From contig NZ_AUXS01000064.1 of the NCBI RefSeq assembly GCF_001625565.1, positions 298,635 through 362,634 of the forward strand: a stretch of 64,000 nucleotides of DNA, read 5' to 3'. The translations under genes and the position numbers were made by a program. Positions 55,568 through 63,370 of this stretch are shown here, piece by piece (the first letter of the stretch is position 1; each line of letters begins with the position of its first letter). This stretch comes from Pseudoalteromonas luteoviolacea NCIMB 1944 (GTDB lineage Bacteria; Pseudomonadota; Gammaproteobacteria; Enterobacterales; Alteromonadaceae). The notes beneath the pieces were generated by a model. That model did not search any database and was not told the origin of the DNA. It worked only from the letters and a program-made list of their open reading frames with translations.

Positions 55568-55870
55568 ATGAAAGACATAAAAATAGGCGCTGCATCCAAT
55601 GCATTTTGGCTGATTGGTATGAACCTAGATGTGGTAAACGGCTACATTGTCGCATCTCTAGGAGAATCACCAGATTCTGAAAAAGTTGCTTATATTCTCT
55701 TTTTCGATGAATTAGCAGACGTTGAGATAGTATACTTTGATGATAGTGTCGGCGATTATCTTTCAAGCTTTCTGGGTTTAGTTGGAGATGACTGTGGGAA
55801 TTATGTTTTTACTACAGATGCCTTTGAGGTTTCGTTTAAAGCACAAAAATTTTCTCTAGAGGAAAAGTAA
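55568..55870 (+). CDS. Putative immunity protein for the RHS toxin
   Basis: 100 residues starting 30 bases after the RHS stop codon. It is small, acidic (many Asp and Glu; LSSFLGLVGDDCGNYVF) and cytoplasmic, with no signal peptide, as expected of immunity proteins that neutralise a cytoplasmic toxin domain. No family was recognised. Position and composition are the evidence; it is followed by a strong terminator and a convergent unrelated gene. Confidence 0.65.
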   Translation: MKDIKIGAASNAFWLIGMNLDVVNGYIVASLGESPDSEKVAYILFFDELADVEIVYFDDSVGDYLSSFLGLVGDDCGNYVFTTDAFEVSFKAQKFSLEEK

Positions 55871-55895
55871 GTTAGTAGCCACTTTTAAATTAAAC

Positions 55896-55930
55896 GTCCG
55901 CTTAGAGCAATAAGCGGACTCTCAGTTTTG
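55896..55930. terminator. Bidirectional terminator after the immunity gene
   Basis: GTCCGCTTA and TAAGCGGAC arms with a six-base loop, followed by TCTCAGTTTTG. It lies between convergent genes. Confidence 0.85.
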
Positions 55931-55932
55931 TG

Positions 55933-56406
55933 TTATGCCTTAACTTCTCTTACACAATGATTTGTTTGCCTGCCTTCTTCTACGGTAAATTCGAATGAAT
56001 CTTTAGCTTGATTTATAATAACGCCAACTTCTTCACTTAAGAGATGTTTTTTAAATTCCTCTACAGCTGCAGCACCAAATATTTCCTTACCTTTTACAAC
56101 TTCTAAACTCACATTGTTTGGTACAACTTTCATGTTCACACCGTCAACAAAAAGCGAACCAGCTTCAACTGTTTTCAATTCTATTTTTGGGATTTCACTT
56201 ATTCCTGTTGGCACCACTATATGGCCACGACGAGTGAACCTAGTTTCATCTTTATCGACGATAAATAAGAATGATGTGTCCATCTTACTAGGGAGCTCAG
56301 TTTCAGTTGTGATACTACAACTCCATGAACCAGATAATTGCCCTTTTGCAGAAACAAAATTAGAATATAGACTTATTAAAATAGTTAAAATAATTACTTT
56401 AAACAC
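55933..56406 (-). CDS. Secreted lipocalin-like protein, unknown
   Basis: 157 residues; the start is GTG 56406 with GAGG five bases upstream. The signal peptide ends near VSA. The mature N-terminus, GQLSGSWSCSI, resembles the G-x-W opening of lipocalin/avidin-type barrels, and strands such as SFLFIVDKDETRFTRRG follow. A second Cys lies near the C-terminus (NHCVREV), probably pairing with SC near 30. The ligand is unknown. It is convergent to the RHS immunity gene. Confidence 0.65.
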   Translation of the reverse strand: MFKVIILTILISLYSNFVSAKGQLSGSWSCSITTETELPSKMDTSFLFIVDKDETRFTRRGHIVVPTGISEIPKIELKTVEAGSLFVDGVNMKVVPNNVSLEVVKGKEIFGAAAVEEFKKHLLSEEVGVIINQAKDSFEFTVEEGRQTNHCVREVKA

Positions 56407-56592
56407 AACACCCTCTGATAAAAAACGCTTTTTGCATACTCTTGCATATGACTAGCTGTTCAATCTATGCAATCTTTACCGACTTTAAACACTTAACCAA
56501 GTATTTGATAATTTCTTCAAGGTTGACTAAATTTCCGACGACCTAATTAAAAAAACTCGATTTTGCAATTGTTAAACCGCTTGTACATTCAC

Positions 56593-57654
56593 CTACCACT
56601 TGGCATTCTCCTTTAAATGCTTTGTAATAGATTTTGCAATGTCCCAGCGTGGAGTATTACTTGAATTAGTAAGTAGGATCAACGCATTTTTACTATCGGG
56701 GTAAGTAAGAATAAGTGATTTATAGCCTCGGATACTACCTGGATGTCTGGCGATTTGAACATCTGAACTTTTATACACTTGCCAACCCAACCCCATATAT
56801 ATCTCCCCCCATGAAGTTTTCACTTGAGGCCGCAACATCTCTTTGTATGTTTGCTTTTGCAAAATGGACTGCTCTTCTGTAAGTGTCAATACAAGCCACA
56901 GGCTTAAATCATGAGCACTTGAAATTAACCCTTCACTTGGGTTAAATGATGGATCATAAGGCCTCTGCTTTGACTTATCTATTAACTTACCTTTATATGT
57001 GGGTTTAGACTCAAAAAGGTATGAATTTTTGCCATTGAAGTAGCCACTTTTATCCATTTTGGCAGGCATTAAAATTTTCGTGTGTACGTACTGTTCATAA
57101 CTTTCTCCAGAAACAGTACTGATGAGCGCACCTAAGATATTATAATTAGTATCACTATATTCGAAATTTTTATTTTCTACATTTATCAGTGACGATTTTT
57201 TGACTATATCCAAGTATGAACTTACCGTTCTATGCTTTTCAAAATTTACTGGTTTGACTTTGTCACTTAAACCTGAAGAATGAGTAAGTAGCTGTTTAAT
57301 CGTAATATTGCTTTGTGCAAAGCTTGGCAAATACCGACCGACCTTGTCATTTAAATCTATTTTCTTGTTTTCTACGAGTTGCATGATAGCTTGCGCAGTA
57401 AATAGCTTTGAAACTGAAGCTATACGGTACAGCGATTTTGAGTTCGTTGCTGTTTTCTTCTCTTCATCAAGAAACCCGAAACCTTTTATATAAGTTACTT
57501 CACCAGAAGTTATAATTGCTACAGACATAGAGGGAATATCATTTTTGATACGAATAGTCTCAAGTGCAGCAGTCAACTCGTTATAAGTATTCTCTTTATT
57601 AGCGAATACATTAAAGGACATGGATAACAATAGTATTAAGATTAATAGATACAC
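56593..57654 (-). CDS. Class C beta-lactamase-like serine hydrolase
   Basis: 353 residues; the start is GTG 57654 after AAGGAGG. Signal peptide 1-19. The penicillin-recognising fold is clear: SxxK motif in RIASVSKLF (about 78-86), the Tyr motif as YSDTNYNILG (usually YxN), and HPGSIRGYKS in place of the KTG-like box. The YSN to YSD change is a normal variant in peptidase and esterase relatives. The protein is probably a D-aminopeptidase, esterase or penicillin-binding-like enzyme rather than a resistance lactamase. Function remains open. It stands alone on the minus strand. Confidence 0.88.
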   Translation of the reverse strand: MYLLILILLLSMSFNVFANKENTYNELTAALETIRIKNDIPSMSVAIITSGEVTYIKGFGFLDEEKKTATNSKSLYRIASVSKLFTAQAIMQLVENKKIDLNDKVGRYLPSFAQSNITIKQLLTHSSGLSDKVKPVNFEKHRTVSSYLDIVKKSSLINVENKNFEYSDTNYNILGALISTVSGESYEQYVHTKILMPAKMDKSGYFNGKNSYLFESKPTYKGKLIDKSKQRPYDPSFNPSEGLISSAHDLSLWLVLTLTEEQSILQKQTYKEMLRPQVKTSWGEIYMGLGWQVYKSSDVQIARHPGSIRGYKSLILTYPDSKNALILLTNSSNTPRWDIAKSITKHLKENAKW

Positions 57655-58191
57655 TCATCCTCCTTATGGGACATTCGCTAGTATACCCGGTGTAATATAG
57701 TCAGGTTATTACGAGCAGACACTAAGTCACAAGCACGTTCTAGCTTTTTTGACGGCAACCACATCTTCAGTGGTCCCCCGAAAAATGCCATCTTAGCTAT
57801 TGGATATTTAAATTAATATTGTCGCTATTCCGTTGTCCCGTCAAGTACGAACTATCGAACCTATAAACACACGTAACAGTGAGGTTATCTATATAATAAC
57901 AATATCAAGCTTATTGGCTGTTGATACATTGAGCACTAGTTGATTCTGAGTTGAGATACAACAATTCATAAGAAGGCAGGACAGGTTTATGAATTGCAGC
58001 GCAGCCAAGCTCTAGCAGCCCCGCACAAAGGGAAAGTCGATTATTTTCAATGCACATCCCTTAAATCTCAATGTCTTGATATAGGTACATTAGGCTTGGT
58101 TATAATTGAAGAATTTAAGGTTGGATTTCATTTATACAAGTCCAAGAGTATGACTTGCGAGCAAAGGGACGAGCTATATGGCAAATATAAC
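57655..58191. other. Intergenic region, no gene accepted
   Basis: About 540 bases. The plus frame 57994-58251 starts at a non-ATG codon and overlaps the next minus-strand gene; it looks non-coding. Confidence 0.4.
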
Positions 58192-58587
58192 TTATGTAAC
58201 ATGACAAATCTCCAACAGCTCGCGTCTACTTTTCCACTCAAAAAACGCTAAAACAATCACAAATATACCCTCCATACATATAAACGCTAGACCAATAAGA
58301 CTTGCAGTTTGGAAATAATGCAAAACGATTGCGACACATACCACCGCCCATATGATATTTGCCGTTACCAATAAAGAGATAGATGCAGAATTTCTCCTAT
58401 TAGAAAAAGCAAGCGTTAGAGCATATACACCATAACAAACATTTGCAGTTGCCAAAAAATGAACTGTAGGATCAGGTAAGCGATACAGGCTGGCAACCCA
58501 ATCTTGTAAGAGAAACAACAGCATGCCCATCGTTAACCCCGCGCTGCCGTCTAAGTGCAAAACATTTAGCTTATTCATAATATTCAT
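58192..58587 (-). CDS. Four-helix membrane protein, unknown
   Basis: 131 residues, ATG 58587. Four hydrophobic helices span about 17-35, 44-61, 68-88 and 93-113 (GLTMGMLLFLLQDW, TANVCYGVYALTLAF, SLLVTANIIWAVVCVAIVL, SLIGLAFICMEGIFVIVLAFF), with short charged ends. The pattern resembles small conserved integral-membrane proteins with a transporter-like two-by-two arrangement. No motif gives a function. It stands alone. Confidence 0.75.
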   Translation of the reverse strand: MNIMNKLNVLHLDGSAGLTMGMLLFLLQDWVASLYRLPDPTVHFLATANVCYGVYALTLAFSNRRNSASISLLVTANIIWAVVCVAIVLHYFQTASLIGLAFICMEGIFVIVLAFFEWKSRRELLEICHVT

Positions 58588-58668
58588 CTGTGACGCCTAA
58601 CGTTAAGCGATAACTTGCCTCGATGTAGGAACGAAAGTTGAGCAGCCGCTAGCAGCATATTAAGCACT

Positions 58669-59256
58669 TTACTTGAACCTTTTGCTGTTCAGTAACTGCT
58701 TAGCAATATTCCTAAGCTTTTTGTTACTGCCGTGTTCGGATAGCCAATTTACATGTTCAGACTTTAGATCACTTCGGCCAATAATGTATTTTTGGATGTG
58801 GCTATCTTCACATGCCTTTATTTCTTCAAAACAATCGCTGATGGAGCTTTTTTCAATTTTACGAGTAAGCAGTTCTCTTAAGTACCTTTTCTGAATCGGC
58901 CTTTCTGACACTTCCGGGTATTTAGTAATCCAATTGAGTTGAGCATCAGTCAGAATATTAGAGTCTATCAGCTGAATAATACGATTTTCGCTTAGATCGC
59001 ATTTGTCAGGCCCATTGTCTGTTAAATCAAAAATACCGGCTACTTCATTATCAGTTAATGAATTTTTAGCGCTTAAAAAGTCGCAAAACCCACTATTTCG
59101 ATAGTGCTCTGCGTTTTTATCTTCTGAAGATTCAATTTCTTCATATTGAGATACAAGATACTCTTCTGTAATAACCCCAAGAGATAACCAGGCTTGTGTG
59201 TATCCTAGTCTGTGAAGTGCTTTATATTTACATGTGAAACTCAATTTATAGCTCAA
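58669..59256 (-). CDS. Cytoplasmic helical-repeat protein coupled to an AraC regulator
   Basis: 195 residues; the start is TTG 59256, overlapping the AraC stop by four bases (TTGA), so it is coupled to it. The sequence has repeated segments of the form L-x-D/S-x-Q/E-L-x-W-I/L followed by a polar helix (LTDAQLNWITKYPEVSERP and LKSEHVNWLSEHGSNKKLR), recalling HEAT- or LRV-type helical repeats. No signal peptide or catalytic motif. It is possibly a partner or modulator of the membrane AraC protein; this is inference from overlap alone. Confidence 0.6.
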   Translation of the reverse strand: MSYKLSFTCKYKALHRLGYTQAWLSLGVITEEYLVSQYEEIESSEDKNAEHYRNSGFCDFLSAKNSLTDNEVAGIFDLTDNGPDKCDLSENRIIQLIDSNILTDAQLNWITKYPEVSERPIQKRYLRELLTRKIEKSSISDCFEEIKACEDSHIQKYIIGRSDLKSEHVNWLSEHGSNKKLRNIAKQLLNSKRFK

Positions 59257-60293
59257 TGCTTTTCAACCTCGCTATATCTCGTTTTGAATTCACCAGGAGA
59301 CATATCAAAGGTTTTTTTAAACTCGCGATAAAAGGTATTTTTGTTGTTAAACCCGGCGTCTAAATAAAGCTCTGACACTTTTGTTTTCTTACAAGCGATC
59401 TTTAGCATTTGCGCGGCTGCTTGAACCCGGTATTTATTAACGAGCTCATAAAAGTTGGTACCTAAATGGTCATTAAGTAACTCGGATGTTTGATGATTCG
59501 TCAAATCCAGTTCTTTGGCCAAGCAGTTTAACGACAGCTCATTATTCAAGTGAAGCTGTTCTTTTTCAAATAAATCGAACAATAGTTTTTTTTGTCGGTT
59601 CGCCAGTTCTGGTGCAAGCTCTAGTACTCTGGTTGGCTTTGCCTGCTTTATTTTAACAGTGTCTATAAACCCTTTAGAGAGCATTAGAATATATATAAAG
59701 GTCAGTGCATTGCTAAGGTCCCAAAGTAAGCGTAAGTAATCAGACCCCATTTTGTGCAGTGTTACTTGAGCAAAATAGGCACTAGAAACTACCAGAAAAA
59801 ACACCGCAATCGCTTTTTGACTGATCAAATGCTCAGTGCGCTTTTTCAAAGTTTCACCTTTACAGAACCAAGTCGTTTTAACCAACAAAAATTGATAAAA
59901 GAGAACATGCAGGCAATACAGTAAGGCTAAAAGTGTCGGGATCTCTTTTGGTTCCACCAACCTTCCTGTGTAAAAGATCACAAATGGGAACAGGTGGAGC
60001 AGCGACTTAGCAAAATCAAAATGCGTTTCTGGTTTATACGTTATATAAAAGTACATTGCAGGACCAAGTAAAAGCAAAGATGAATGCACAAATGCGATAA
60101 ATGGGTACGGCATATAATTAAAAGCTAGACCTATGTATTCCAGCATAGGCGTAGAAAGTAGCAACCAAAAAATAAATAACGCGATCTTTTGTTCCGCCGC
60201 TAATCGACCCTGGATCAATACCAGTGCAATAGTTACAAACACAACGTAAGCAGCTGAAACAATGTATAGTATTTTGAGTGACTCTGCTATCAC
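59253..60293 (-). CDS. Membrane-anchored AraC-family regulator
   Basis: 346 residues from GTG 60293, with AAGGGA six bases upstream; an ATG 14 codons earlier is less well supported. The N-terminal 200 residues hold six to seven hydrophobic helices, a 7TM-like membrane sensor. A linker leads to a C-terminal AraC double helix-turn-helix (about 245-345), including NKYRVQAAAQMLKIACKKTKVSELYLDAGF, then FNNKNTFYREFKKTFDMSPGEFK. Such regulators sense a membrane or small-molecule signal and activate nearby operons. Its stop overlaps the next gene. The target is not identified. Confidence 0.93.
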   Translation of the reverse strand: MIAESLKILYIVSAAYVVFVTIALVLIQGRLAAEQKIALFIFWLLLSTPMLEYIGLAFNYMPYPFIAFVHSSLLLLGPAMYFYITYKPETHFDFAKSLLHLFPFVIFYTGRLVEPKEIPTLLALLYCLHVLFYQFLLVKTTWFCKGETLKKRTEHLISQKAIAVFFLVVSSAYFAQVTLHKMGSDYLRLLWDLSNALTFIYILMLSKGFIDTVKIKQAKPTRVLELAPELANRQKKLLFDLFEKEQLHLNNELSLNCLAKELDLTNHQTSELLNDHLGTNFYELVNKYRVQAAAQMLKIACKKTKVSELYLDAGFNNKNTFYREFKKTFDMSPGEFKTRYSEVEKH

Positions 60294-60540
60294 GTTAATC
60301 CCTTTATAATTAATGAGAGGATATAAGCTCAACACACTAACCTACAATAAAGGAAAGTAAAAGGTTACAAAGGTGACGGTTTCTAATATTTAACGTATAT
60401 AGTTTCAAAAAGAAGAAAACGTTTTGCGTATGCCTTTGTTGTAATAACCAGTAACAAAGTAAGAATATTTGGTAGTGATTAGAAAAATAGCCTTTGGTTA
60501 ACAAAGGCTAAGTGCATAATAAATTGAATTACAGGCGGCG

Positions 60541-61512
60541 TTAATCATTTAACCTGCGTAGCCAATCATCAAGAGCCCGACCTATCGCGTCTGGCTGATC
60601 TTCTGGAAGATAATGCAACCCTTGCCCAACATAAGCGGTCTCTAACTCATCAATATTTTCAATATACCACTGTAAAATTTGAGGCGAACTCTCAACACTG
60701 GGGGAGCCATAAATATATAAAGTCGGCATATCCGTTTTGCGCATAAAGCGTTTAATACCGCGCATTAAGCGGTCGGATTGAGCCGGTTCACGCGCAATTG
60801 GTAGTTGATTTGGCCAAGCAAGTAACGGTTTTCTAGATTCAGGAACAAGATACGGTGAACGATAAGCTTCCATCGCATGTTCGCCCAGTGTGCGATTAAC
60901 AGAAGCAGGCAAGGCTTGTTCAATCCACATATTTTGATCAATGATCAACATTGGCCCGACAACAGGATCTCTCAGTGTTCTAAAAAAATCAGCGACAGGG
61001 CCGAGTTCTTCATAACTTTCAGCGGGAAATTGCGGAGGTAAGACGCCTTCCATAAATGCAAGCCCGTCCACTTTATCTGGATTCTTTTTCGCATAAAGCC
61101 ATGCAATCGCTGCGCCCCAGTCATGGCCAACCAAAGTCACTTCCTCAACATCAAGCCTATTTATAAAACGGCTGAAGTACTGATATTGTTGTTTAAATGT
61201 GTACTCTATGTCTGGCTTGCCCGAATCTCCCATGCCGATAAGATCAACAGCAATGGCTCTATGTGTATCAGAAATATAAGGCATTACGTTACGCCATGAA
61301 TAAGATGATGTTGGGTTACCATGAACAAAAACCACTGCTTTGCCTTCACCTTGCTCTAAGTAAGTCATCCTACTTCCTTTAACTGCGATAGAATGCTGCT
61401 CAATGTCATGGGTTTCTGCAATCACAGGTAGTGGCAGTTTTACATTACTTGTTGCCATCGACGGAGTCGACATTCCTAAAAGTGCTAACAGTAAGACGCG
61501 TGCATAAGTCAT
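60541..61512 (-). CDS. Exported haloalkane dehalogenase-like alpha/beta hydrolase (HLD-II type)
   Basis: 323 residues with a signal peptide (MTYARVLLLALLGM.. ending near SMA), unusual for this family, whose members are usually cytoplasmic. Dehalogenase elements are visible: HGNPTSSYSW with the halide-binding Asn, nucleophile Asp and halide-binding Trp in GHDWGAA, an acid Glu in FMEGVLPP (HLD-II placement), and base His in GLHYLPEDQPD. It would hydrolyse carbon-halogen bonds to an alcohol and halide. Related epoxide hydrolases and esterases share the fold, but the Asn/Trp pair favours dehalogenase. It is probably periplasmic. Confidence 0.85.
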   Translation of the reverse strand: MTYARVLLLALLGMSTPSMATSNVKLPLPVIAETHDIEQHSIAVKGSRMTYLEQGEGKAVVFVHGNPTSSYSWRNVMPYISDTHRAIAVDLIGMGDSGKPDIEYTFKQQYQYFSRFINRLDVEEVTLVGHDWGAAIAWLYAKKNPDKVDGLAFMEGVLPPQFPAESYEELGPVADFFRTLRDPVVGPMLIIDQNMWIEQALPASVNRTLGEHAMEAYRSPYLVPESRKPLLAWPNQLPIAREPAQSDRLMRGIKRFMRKTDMPTLYIYGSPSVESSPQILQWYIENIDELETAYVGQGLHYLPEDQPDAIGRALDDWLRRLND

Positions 61513-62103
61513 ATTTTTGCTCCTTTATTTTTTTATATTACCTATAGCGCTCCCCCAATTTATATGACATTAAAAGCGAACCTTTCCCTTTAGTGCAAAA
61601 TGAAAAAAATATTTATATAAGTATATTTTTCTGAGGGTTAATTGCGTCACTTTGACTGGGATGACTGTTTGATTAAACATTAAATATGAGCCTGTCTTCA
61701 ATTTAGCCTCGTTCCCTCTTTTAATTGGCAATAAAAGCGATGCAGTTATGATGGTCTGGAGAGCTTCAACAAAATTACAGTCAACAACTTGAAATTAAAG
61801 TTATTTATAATCGAATTGGAAGACTTGGAAAAATCACTTACATCATTGTCGATATGGGCGACTGTTGCCAATGCAATGAAAAGCTAACAAAGGATATACA
61901 GTTCGCACTGTTATGCCCAAAGCTTATCGTTACAAGTAGAAGATAACAATCAATTCCGGAATTAATCACCCCCACCACCTAATGAAATGCACGTATTTCT
62001 GTGTAATAGCATGTAATAAACTAAAAGAAACTTGCTGATACACTTAAAAACCAGCCGAATAATTAATCAACCGTTAATTTATGCACAGCAAGGAAAGTAA
62101 ACC
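61513..62103. other. Intergenic region upstream of the barrel/Cys-rich pair
   Basis: 590 bases without a gene. It must contain the promoter of the 62104 gene. A ribosome site AAGGAA stands eight bases before ATG 62104. Confidence 0.5.
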
Positions 62104-63225
62104 ATGAGCAAGCAAGATCCTATTGCGCAATTACAAGTTGAAATCGCGCAACTTCAATCTGCATTTGAAGACCTTAATAAACAATGTTCTGCAGCAAGTA
62201 GGCCCAATACCATTTTGCGTTGCGCCACCTGTATTCCTCAGCAGTTTGATCACTGTACAGATAAAGCAACTAACCCACAGCAACCACAGTTTGTCCCAGA
62301 TTTTAATGTACCACTGATTGCAGCTGGTGGCGGCGATCACAGGTGTGACATTCTTGAAAAGCTCGGACCCATAGCTGGGCTAATTGGTACTTGGGTCAGT
62401 ACCCGTTATGGAGGGTTTAATGTCATGCCCATCCCGCAAGATAACGCCCCCAATGGCTTTATCTTAAAAAACTTCCCTTATTACGAAGTCATGACATTTA
62501 GTGCTATTCAGGGCAAAGTAGCCAACCGAGCAGGCAATTATGAGCAAGATGCTTACAGCATTTTTTATTCACAGCGGGTATTTTTCGCCGATGGCCCTGA
62601 AAAAGATACACTTGTGCATGCCGAAAATGGTAGCTGGCTACATCAAGTGATTGCGCCTCAAGGGCAAGGTACGCTGAACAAAGAGCCATGGGTTCCAGAT
62701 ACCCCCAACCCCCTACCAGAACAAGAGCAAGATCGAACTATTGTAAAACAGGTTTCAATTCCGCATGGTAACTCTATTTTAGCTATTGGCCATCACGACT
62801 GCTTTAGAGGTGCGCCAAGCATTCCTGTTGCCAATGCCTTACCAACTGCCGGTGGTAATAGCTTCAAAGCCCCATATGGTTCTGATATTCCAGAAAACCC
62901 TAATGTTAACCCCAATATTGTACTGCAAGTTGCCTTAGATAGCCTATATCAACAAGACATAGGTGTGATCGACACCACTGTGCTAGATGTCGATACCGAT
63001 ACAGATGGCGACATTGCCAATACACCATTTATGAAAGCACATTCAGATGTCCCTCGATTCAAAACCACTCTTTGGCTACAGCGATTGTCCAATGGTCTAG
63101 ATATGCTGCAATACACCCAAGATATTACTTTGGACTTTAGTTTGGCAAATGGTAAGGACCAGAGTAAACGCAGCCGCTATAAGTTTCCACACATCACTGC
63201 CAACACACTATTTAAAGTGCAATAA
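62104..63225 (+). CDS. Nitrobindin-like heme-barrel protein with coiled-coil/CAxC N-terminus
   Basis: 373 residues without signal peptide. Residues 1-27 form a heptad-like coiled coil (IAQLQVEIAQLQSAFEDL), followed by a Cys-containing stretch with ILRCATC. From about 95 to 365 the sequence matches the nitrobindin/THAP4-like beta-barrel pattern: LIGTW, YYEVMTFSA, YSQRVFF, and later TTLWLQRLSNG..YTQDITLDF. That fold binds heme or a lipid-like ligand, usually through a His near the C-terminus. The N-terminal coiled coil and CAxC module is repeated in the next gene (63371), so the two proteins probably interact or share a scaffold. Function inferred, not established. Confidence 0.78.
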   Translation: MSKQDPIAQLQVEIAQLQSAFEDLNKQCSAASRPNTILRCATCIPQQFDHCTDKATNPQQPQFVPDFNVPLIAAGGGDHRCDILEKLGPIAGLIGTWVSTRYGGFNVMPIPQDNAPNGFILKNFPYYEVMTFSAIQGKVANRAGNYEQDAYSIFYSQRVFFADGPEKDTLVHAENGSWLHQVIAPQGQGTLNKEPWVPDTPNPLPEQEQDRTIVKQVSIPHGNSILAIGHHDCFRGAPSIPVANALPTAGGNSFKAPYGSDIPENPNVNPNIVLQVALDSLYQQDIGVIDTTVLDVDTDTDGDIANTPFMKAHSDVPRFKTTLWLQRLSNGLDMLQYTQDITLDFSLANGKDQSKRSRYKFPHITANTLFKVQ

Positions 63226-63317
63226 AGACGTTATTGCAATGTGACGAATATGTCTGCTCAAGACATGATGATTGCCACCTGTGAAATACATTCGGCAAGC
63301 AACAAACCAAAGTCGTT

Positions 63318-63336
63318 TTTGGTACGCGGTACCAAA
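63318..63336. promoter_or_regulatory. Inverted repeat before the Cys-rich gene
   Basis: TTTGGTAC-GCG-GTACCAAA, eight-base arms and a three-base centre, lies 35 bases before the Cys-rich gene. The half-sites recall the TTGGTA palindrome at 16557 and elsewhere, but the spacer differs, so it may be unrelated or a hairpin. Confidence 0.45.
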
Positions 63337-63370
63337 TAAGTCAATTAAATGAAACTTTAAGGAAAGTAAT

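Noticed and set aside
57994..58251. Plus-strand 85-codon frame
   Set aside because: Non-ATG start, overlaps the convergent four-helix membrane protein gene, and looks non-coding.
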